DNA of 64,000 nt from Novosphingobium aureum (GTDB taxonomy: Bacteria > Pseudomonadota > Alphaproteobacteria > Sphingomonadales > Sphingomonadaceae), in NCBI RefSeq assembly GCF_015865035.1, contig NZ_JADZGI010000001.1, positions 1,798,001 to 1,862,000 of the forward strand. The letters run 5' to 3'. The notes under the pieces were generated by a model, which was given only the letters and a program-made list of their open reading frames with translations, was not told the origin of the DNA and ran no database searches. A program made the translations under genes and the position numbers. Shown piece by piece: positions 59,124 through 64,000 of this stretch (the first letter of the stretch is position 1; each line of letters begins with the position of its first letter).

Positions 59124-59966
59124 ATGTCCAGGACAGCTGCCCTTTCCGCCATTTCCGCTGCCGCTCTTCGCGAGGGGGAGCGGCACGATCTCCTGCTCGC
59201 CGAACTGGGCGCGCGCGATGCCCAAGGCTGGCGTCCGGGGCTGGGCGCGGGAGCGCAAGGAGGCGAGGTCGCGCATGGCGAGATCTTCGCCCGGGCCGAC
59301 GAGGGCGCGGGCGCCGCGCTGGCCCTCGCGCTCGCGCTCGACCGCCAGCGCGCGGCCGTGCCCGACCCGCTCGCCGACACGCCTGACGAGCGCAGGTGGC
59401 TCTGGGTGCAGGATCGCGAGGCACTGCGGCGCAGCGGGCGCCCCTATCGCCCCGGCCTGCCCGAACACTTGCGCCACCGGCTGGTCCACGTCGCCGCCCG
59501 CGATGCCGCCGATGCGCTCTTCGCGCTCGAGGAAGGGCTGCGCTGCCGTGACCTCGCCTTCGTCATCGGCGAGATTACCGGGAACCCGCGCGCGCTCGAC
59601 ATGACCGCCTCGCGTCGCCTCGGCCTCGCCGCCGAGCGGCATGGCGTGCCCTTCTGGCTGGTGCGTCTCGATGCCCGGCGCGACCTCTCGTCGGCGCGGA
59701 TGCGCTGGGAGGCGAAGAGCGCGGCCTCGCCGCCGCCGCGCTGGAACCCGCAGGCACCGGGCAGCCCCGCCTGGCAGGCCGAGCTGTTTCGCGCCCGGCG
59801 TTACCCGCCCGGGCAATGGACCTTGCGTGAGCAGGCCGGGCGGCTGATGGCGGCCAAGTACGGTGCAGAAAAGGCCGGACCCGAGGCTGAAACTGCCATG
59901 GACCATGGCCCCGAACCTGTCAGCGCGCCGCTCACTTCCGATGCGCAGCCCCGGCGTGCCGGTTGA
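59124..59966 (+). CDS. imuA: ImuA, RecA-like mutasome protein
   Basis: 280 residues from ATG 59124. It is the alphaproteobacterial ImuA, a RecA-core-like protein without a full Walker A. Family pieces are GEIFARADEG, RRWLWVQDREALRRSGRPY, LVHVAARDAADALFALEEGLRC, FVIGEITGNPRALDMTASRRL, FWLVRLDARRDLSSARMRWEAKSA and SPAWQAELFRARRYPPGQW (in parts). With ImuB and DnaE2 it makes translesion synthesis and induced mutagenesis possible after DNA damage. Its end overlaps imuB. Confidence 0.9.
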   Translation: MSRTAALSAISAAALREGERHDLLLAELGARDAQGWRPGLGAGAQGGEVAHGEIFARADEGAGAALALALALDRQRAAVPDPLADTPDERRWLWVQDREALRRSGRPYRPGLPEHLRHRLVHVAARDAADALFALEEGLRCRDLAFVIGEITGNPRALDMTASRRLGLAAERHGVPFWLVRLDARRDLSSARMRWEAKSAASPPPRWNPQAPGSPAWQAELFRARRYPPGQWTLREQAGRLMAAKYGAEKAGPEAETAMDHGPEPVSAPLTSDAQPRRAG

Positions 59967-61587
59967 GCGGGAGGGGGCAGCGCAGGACGCACGCCAGCCG
60001 CGTCGCATTCTCGCGATCTGGTTCATGCGTTTCGCGCTCGACCGCTGGCGGCTGGGCGCGGGGCTCGCCGAGGGCGAGGGCGTCGATGCCGCGCCCACCG
60101 CACTGATTGCCGAGACCGCGCACGGGCCGCGCATCGCCGCTGCCAATGCCGCCGGGATCGAGGCAGGCGCGCGAGCCGGGATGATGCTCGCCGATGCGCG
60201 CACCTTGTGCCCGCAGCTCGCCGTCGCGCCTTCCGATCCCGCTGGAGACCTTGCCTTTCTCGAGACACTGGCGGCCTGGGCGATGCGCTGGGGGCCGTGG
60301 AGCGCGCTCGACCCGCCAGACGGGCTGCTGGTCGACGTGAGCGGGGCTGCGCACCTGTTCGGCGGCGAGGAGGCGTTGCTCGCCGATGCCGCGGCAAGCT
60401 TCGCGCGGCGCGGGCTGGCGGTGCGCTGCGCGCTGGCGCCGACCGCCGGAGCAGCCTGGGCGCTGGCGCATCATGGGCCAGCGGACGCGATCCTGCGTTC
60501 CGGCGATGATCCGGTGCGCCGTCTCGCCGGGCTACCGGTCGCGGCGCTCAGGCTCGACGAGGACGTGCTCACGCTGCTGCGCCGGCTCGGCCTTAAGCGG
60601 CTGGGCGACCTCGACGGACTGGCCCGCGATTCGCTGGCGCGCCGTTTCCGCAACCGCCGCTCGGCCAGCGCCAATCCGCTCATGCGCATGGACCAGATCC
60701 TGGGCCGGGTGCCCGAGCCGCTCTTGCCGGTCCTGGTCACCCATGCCCCGCTGGTCCAGCGCCGCTTGATGGAGCCGATCCGCCATCGCCAGCTGCTCGA
60801 GCGCGTCGTCGCCGATCTTGCCGCCGACATGGAGCGCGTGCTCGAGGGTGAGGGGCTCGGCGCGCGCAGGCTCGAGCTGGGGCTGTGGAAGGTCGATGGC
60901 GAGCTCGTCGTGCGCCGGGTCGAGATGGCCGCACCCACCCGCGAGGCCGCGCATCTCGCGCGCCTCTTCGCGCGGCGGCTCGAGGACGTCGATGCCGGGT
61001 TCGGGATCGAGATGGTGCGCCTGCGCAGCCCCTGGTGCGAGCCGCTGATGCTCGCACAGGGCGATCTCGAACAGCGCGCCGCCGGGGACTTGGGCGATGG
61101 CTTTGCCGGTGGAGAGGGCATCGCCGACAGGGGCACCAGCCTTGCCGCCTGCATCGACCGCCTCGTCGTCAGGCTGGGCGCTGCCAGCGTGCGCCGCCCG
61201 GTCCCGCGCGAAAGCCACCTGCCCGAGCGCGCGCAGCGCTGGCAGGGCCCGCTGGAGCCCGAAAGGACCTCGCAGGGATTCTTCGATTTCCAGTTCAGGC
61301 CATTGAAAATTCTGGATAGTCCGGAGGAGATATCGGTCATCTACGAGACTCCCGACGGCCTTCCTCGACGGTTCCGCTGGCGCGGCGAGACGCACGACGT
61401 GCTGCGCTCCGAAGGCCCCGAACGCATCGCCCCGGAGTGGTGGCGCGAGCGCGGCATGGTACGCCTTCGCGACTACTACCGCATCGAGGACGCGCTCGGC
61501 CGGCGCTACTGGATCTACCGCAGCGGCGTCATCGGCGACGGCCGTGGCGGCATCCCCGCATGGTTCCTGCAGGGGCTGTTCGGCTAG
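59941..61587 (+). CDS. imuB: ImuB, Y-family polymerase-like mutasome adaptor
   Basis: 548 residues if started at ATG 59941, overlapping imuA by 26 bp. An ATG at 59905 is an alternative giving 560 residues. The Y-family shape is present: ILAIWFMRFALDRWR at the start, GIEAGARAGMMLADARTLCPQL, DVSGAAHLFGGEEALLADAA, and LNxLMRMDQILGRVPEPL-like linker. The acidic residues at the active site are changed (DVSG instead of DxDxFF), so it is likely not a polymerase but an adaptor that binds the beta clamp and DnaE2. The middle has the little-finger segment. Confidence 0.9.
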   Translation: MRSPGVPVEREGAAQDARQPRRILAIWFMRFALDRWRLGAGLAEGEGVDAAPTALIAETAHGPRIAAANAAGIEAGARAGMMLADARTLCPQLAVAPSDPAGDLAFLETLAAWAMRWGPWSALDPPDGLLVDVSGAAHLFGGEEALLADAAASFARRGLAVRCALAPTAGAAWALAHHGPADAILRSGDDPVRRLAGLPVAALRLDEDVLTLLRRLGLKRLGDLDGLARDSLARRFRNRRSASANPLMRMDQILGRVPEPLLPVLVTHAPLVQRRLMEPIRHRQLLERVVADLAADMERVLEGEGLGARRLELGLWKVDGELVVRRVEMAAPTREAAHLARLFARRLEDVDAGFGIEMVRLRSPWCEPLMLAQGDLEQRAAGDLGDGFAGGEGIADRGTSLAACIDRLVVRLGAASVRRPVPRESHLPERAQRWQGPLEPERTSQGFFDFQFRPLKILDSPEEISVIYETPDGLPRRFRWRGETHDVLRSEGPERIAPEWWRERGMVRLRDYYRIEDALGRRYWIYRSGVIGDGRGGIPAWFLQGLFG

Positions 61588-61625
61588 AGTCCTGACTCTG
61601 GCGCAGGCTGGACGCGGACGCCCCC

Positions 61626-62087
61626 TCATTCCCAGACAAATACCGTGCGCAGCGCGCAGCCCTCGGGTTCCTGACCTTCCTCGAAGAGCCTGACGCGCGC
61701 AATGGCGTTCAATTGCTCGCGGGTGAACGGGCTGGCCGACCGGAAATAGGCCGCGCCATGCGCGCCGTTCCAGATCGCCATCTCGTACCCGTCTGCGGTG
61801 CGTCGCTGTGCGAAACGTGCAGGTTCATCGTCCCTGACGGTCGCGACGATCCGCCCCTTCGGGCGCCTTGCCCAACCGATGCCCTCGACATCGAGGATGC
61901 CGAATGCGCCATGCCAGCGGAACGAACCGCCATGGATGCCGCCTTGCAGCGTCTCGATCTTCTCGCCCTCAAGGAGGTCGATGACCGGAGAATATCCGCA
62001 AAAGCGCGCAGGTCCGGCAAGTTCCCCGGCCGATGCGGCTATCGGTGCGAGGCACAGCAGGCTCGCGACAATCAGGCAGGTCCTCAT
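61626..62087 (-). CDS. small exported hypothetical protein
   Basis: 153 residues from the ATG at 62085-62087. Signal peptide of residues about 1-20 (LIVASLLCLAPIAASAGE). The mature part is a compact all-beta-looking domain with two Cys (FCGYSPV and EGCALRTV), possibly a disulfide, and a C-terminus ending TVFVWE. Function unknown; it lies inside the gap that separates imuB from dnaE2. Confidence 0.7.
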   Translation of the reverse strand: MRTCLIVASLLCLAPIAASAGELAGPARFCGYSPVIDLLEGEKIETLQGGIHGGSFRWHGAFGILDVEGIGWARRPKGRIVATVRDDEPARFAQRRTADGYEMAIWNGAHGAAYFRSASPFTREQLNAIARVRLFEEGQEPEGCALRTVFVWE

Positions 62088-62246
62088 AGCAGCCCCATTC
62101 TTCCAGCTCACCGAGCCTAGGCCGGACCTGCGCTCAAATCCATATGCGCGAGGTGCGTGCGCTCGAACCCATCCGCGCCCCCTTTGCCATGGCGCGCGCG
62201 CATGGCATGGCGCGACGTTCCAAGGCAGCAGGATGAAGGCGCGGCG

Positions 62247-62630
62247 ATGCCGGGTGGCAGGACAAAGGTCTATTTCGACGGGGGATGCCGGCCCAATCCG
62301 GGGCGGATGGAGGCGGCCGTGGTGGTGCGCGGCGAGGTTCATCTCTTCTCGGACATGGGGCAGGGCGGGAGCCTCGATGCCGAGTGGCTGGCGCTGATCG
62401 AGGCGCTCTCGATCGTGCGTGCGCAGGGGCTCGACGATGCGGTCCTGCTCGGCGATGCGCTGGCGGTGGTCGGCAAGGCACAGGAGGTGCTGGCAACCGG
62501 CCGTGCCGAGGGAGTGCACGCGACGCGCTTTCACGCGCTGGCCGAGGCGGGTCCGCCGGTGCGGCTGCGCTGGATCAGGCGTGGCCAGAACCTCGCCGGG
62601 ATCGCACTCGCACGCCGCCATCCGCGCTGA
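62247..62630 (+). CDS. RNase H-like protein (RNase HI fold), one catalytic residue altered
   Basis: 127 residues from ATG 62247. RNase H features: the first catalytic Asp in VYFDGGCRPNPG, Glu in LDAEWLALIEAL, and the second Asp in VLLGDALAVV. In the fourth motif, where RNase HI has NxxAD-LA, the sequence is QNLAGIALA, so the final Asp is replaced by Gly. It is shorter than RNase HI (about 150). It may be a nuclease with weak activity, or a non-catalytic nucleic-acid-binding relative. Confidence 0.8.
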   Translation: MPGGRTKVYFDGGCRPNPGRMEAAVVVRGEVHLFSDMGQGGSLDAEWLALIEALSIVRAQGLDDAVLLGDALAVVGKAQEVLATGRAEGVHATRFHALAEAGPPVRLRWIRRGQNLAGIALARRHPR

Positions 62631-62640
62631 TTTCTGCCAT

Positions 62641-62697
62641 GTGACTTTAATAATTAGTTTTAAATATCTGTTATAATTATAATTTATAGATATCGTG
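62641..62697. other. AT-rich patch with a palindrome between convergent genes
   Basis: About 57 bp of very AT-rich DNA in a GC-rich chromosome. It contains TTATAATTATAA at 62671-62682, a perfect 12-bp palindrome. It lies between the end of the RNase H-like gene (62630) and the pirin stop (62709). It could be a terminator-like or DNA-unwinding element; no gene is present. Confidence 0.5.
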
Positions 62698-62708
62698 AGG
62701 CGGTTCGG

Positions 62709-63557
62709 CTAGAGCGTGACCGCGCCGAACTTGCCGGCCTGATAGTCCTGGATCGCCTCGTGGATTTCCTCGCGGGTGTTCATCACGAAGGGGCCATGCG
62801 CGGCAACGGGTTCGCCGATCGGGTCGGCATGGCCGTAAAGCAGCCTGACGGGTCCCTCGGCGGCGATCTCGACGCTGTCGCCGCCCTGGTCCAGTTCCAC
62901 AAGATGCGCTTCATGCGCACGCGTGCCCTGTACCAGCGGCTCGCCCGCGACGACGTAGAGGAACACGGTGCGCCCCTGCGGTGCGGGGAGGGTGACCTTG
63001 CCGCCCGCCTCCAGCTCGAGCGTCATCATCGCGACGCCGGTTAGCGAGGCGAAAGGCCCAGCGCGGCCCGCGAACTCGCCAGAGATCAGGTTGAGCGTGC
63101 CCCCCTCGAGCGGGATCGCGGGAATGTCGGCGGCCTGCAGCCCGGTATAGGCCGGGTGCGACATCTTGAGCGCGGCAGGCAGGTTGACCCACAGCTGCAG
63201 GATCTCGAGCGGTCCGCCCGTCTGCCTGAAGCTCTTGGGCGAGATCTCGGCATGGACCAGCCCCGAGCCTGCGGTCATCCACTGTACCCCGCCTTCGCCG
63301 ATCACGCTCTCGTGCCCGCCGCTGTCGAGATGCGCCATCTCGCCCGCGAGAATGAAGCTGACCGTCTCGAAGCCGCGGTGCGGATGCGGGCCGAAGGGCA
63401 GGCCGCCATTGCCCGCAGGATAGGTCTGCGGGCCGTGGTGGTTGAGGAACAGGAAGGGATCGAGCTGGGGCAGATCGCGGCTCGGCAGCGGGCGCCGGGT
63501 GGTGAGGTCGGCGATGTCGTCGCGCAGAGCAGGGTGCTGGCGGATGATCTGGCGCAT
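62709..63557 (-). CDS. pirin family protein
   Basis: 282 residues from the ATG at 63555-63557 (MRQIIRQHPALRDDI). Bicupin pirin with the N-terminal iron-binding motif PHPHRGFETVSFILAGEMAHLDSGGHES (given in part; His-X-His and Glu ligands), VQWMTAGSGLVHAE and PLEILQLWVNLPA. A quercetinase-type or redox-sensing role is possible. Its 5' end is 160 bp from dnaE2 on the opposite strand; the SOS box in that gap may affect it too. Confidence 0.9.
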   Translation of the reverse strand: MRQIIRQHPALRDDIADLTTRRPLPSRDLPQLDPFLFLNHHGPQTYPAGNGGLPFGPHPHRGFETVSFILAGEMAHLDSGGHESVIGEGGVQWMTAGSGLVHAEISPKSFRQTGGPLEILQLWVNLPAALKMSHPAYTGLQAADIPAIPLEGGTLNLISGEFAGRAGPFASLTGVAMMTLELEAGGKVTLPAPQGRTVFLYVVAGEPLVQGTRAHEAHLVELDQGGDSVEIAAEGPVRLLYGHADPIGEPVAAHGPFVMNTREEIHEAIQDYQAGKFGAVTL

Positions 63558-63673
63558 GGATTTCTCCCGTCTGCTCCAAGGGTTGGGGGATCGGTGCCAG
63601 ATAGGGAGCCCTGCCGCGATTACGAGTGCCGGGATTACGAGTGTCGCCTTGGAACTGGCGTAGGCGGAGATGA

Positions 63674-63688
63674 GAACATATAAGGAAC
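63674..63688. promoter_or_regulatory. SOS box (LexA site) of dnaE2
   Basis: GAACATATAAGGAAC fits GAAC-N7-GAAC and differs little from the box at 59073. It ends 28 bp upstream of the dnaE2 start, supporting independent LexA control of dnaE2. Confidence 0.88.
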
Positions 63689-63716
63689 AATTGTCCCTCG
63701 CGATTCCCTTTCGATC

Positions 63717-64000
63717 ATGCCCGAAGCCCCGCTCACGCCCGACCGCCGCCACGTCACCGTCGATCCCGACGGCGTGACGCCGCCTGCGCGCGCGCCTTTC
63801 GTCGAGCTGGGGCTGGTGAGCTGCTTCTCTTTCCTGCGCGGCGCCTCGGACCCGGTCGACCTTGTCAGCGAGGCGCATCGTCTGGGCTACGATGCGCTGG
63901 GGATCGCCGATGCAAATTCGATGGCGGGCGTGGTGCGCATCCATGCCGAGGCGCACGAACTCATGCTGCGTCCGGTGATCGGTTGCCGGATCGAGACGGT
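63717..64000 (+). CDS. dnaE2: error-prone DNA polymerase DnaE2, N-terminal part
   Basis: Starts at ATG 63717 and runs off the window end; 94 residues are visible. The PHP domain begins FVELGLVSCFSFLRGASDP, followed by LGYDALGIADANSMAGVVRIHAEA and RPVIGCRIET, typical of DnaE2-type alpha subunits. The LSCFSFLRGAS motif, in place of the His-rich site of true PHP exonucleases, agrees with DnaE2. Acts in the SOS mutasome with ImuA and ImuB. Confidence 0.95.
   Translation, partial: MPEAPLTPDRRHVTVDPDGVTPPARAPFVELGLVSCFSFLRGASDPVDLVSEAHRLGYDALGIADANSMAGVVRIHAEAHELMLRPVIGCRIET

Noticed and set aside
63620..63655. Short repeat GATTACGAGTG before dnaE2
   Set aside because: Only two copies of an 11-mer in non-coding DNA; too little to support an operator or a CRISPR-like repeat.

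Overview
The window is a 64 kb piece of a GC-rich alphaproteobacterial chromosome, most likely from a sphingomonad (Novosphingobium/Sphingomonas type). The basis is the exosortase A (XrtA) exopolysaccharide locus in its sphingomonad arrangement, the sdhB-zapE pairing, a large RNase E with an Ala/Glu/Lys-rich tail, an alphaproteobacterial GAAC-N7-GAAC SOS box and the ImuA/ImuB/DnaE2 mutasome. No IS elements, prophage genes or CRISPR arrays were seen. Most of the sequence is dense chromosomal coding DNA, with many genes joined by ATGA or TGATG overlaps.

Layout. 1-8.5 kb is housekeeping and detoxification: the end of an acyl-CoA dehydrogenase, a divergent SDR/HxlR pair, a GNAT, a LysR regulator, the formaldehyde operon frmA-VOC-fghA closed by a strong terminator, two small membrane proteins, an alpha/beta hydrolase and trxB. 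8.5-27.7 kb is the main XrtA block. On the minus strand it has a GNAT-fold protein, an acyl carrier protein and two XrtA-associated hydrolases. Diverging on the plus strand are an AMP-forming ligase and a PLP decarboxylase, then outer-membrane export, chain-length determinant, tyrosine kinase, outer-membrane beta-barrel, ATPase, polysaccharide deacetylase, FemAB-like protein, glycosyltransferase, exosortase A (fused to EpsI) and an asparagine-synthase-like amidotransferase. A CHASE2-(degenerate GGDEF)-EAL phosphodiesterase follows, then a compact, apparently untranslated or micro-peptide transcript with its own terminator at about 30.4-30.6 kb.

30.8-48.4 kb is core biology: zapE, sdhB, rne, an amidase, PBP1A, an esterase, a CDF transporter, a leaderless substrate-binding-type protein, efp, an inositol-phosphatase-family gene, tRNA-Leu(CAA), an M20 peptidase and several small exported hypotheticals. 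48.7-55.5 kb is a second XrtA block: the initiating sugar transferase (TIGR03013 type), then prsK, prsR and prsT. Its promoter region holds two copies of a TGTmAr-N5-CCGACA element, a good candidate for the PrsR binding site. 55.6-64 kb carries a second VOC protein paralogous to the one in the formaldehyde operon, panB, an amino-acid permease and a DNA-damage region. In that last region imuA-imuB and dnaE2 each have their own SOS box but are separated by about 2 kb holding an unrelated exported protein, an RNase H-like protein lacking one catalytic Asp, and a pirin.

How it fits together (inference). PrsK/PrsR sense an envelope or surface signal and activate sigma-54 promoters of the polysaccharide and PEP-CTERM genes. 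The sugar transferase and glycosyltransferase build a polymer that the tyrosine kinase, chain-length protein and export lipoprotein move out, and exosortase A processes PEP-CTERM proteins. The ligase-ACP-decarboxylase-hydrolase group probably makes a small amine or acyl decoration of unknown structure. No PEP-CTERM substrate is encoded within the window itself.
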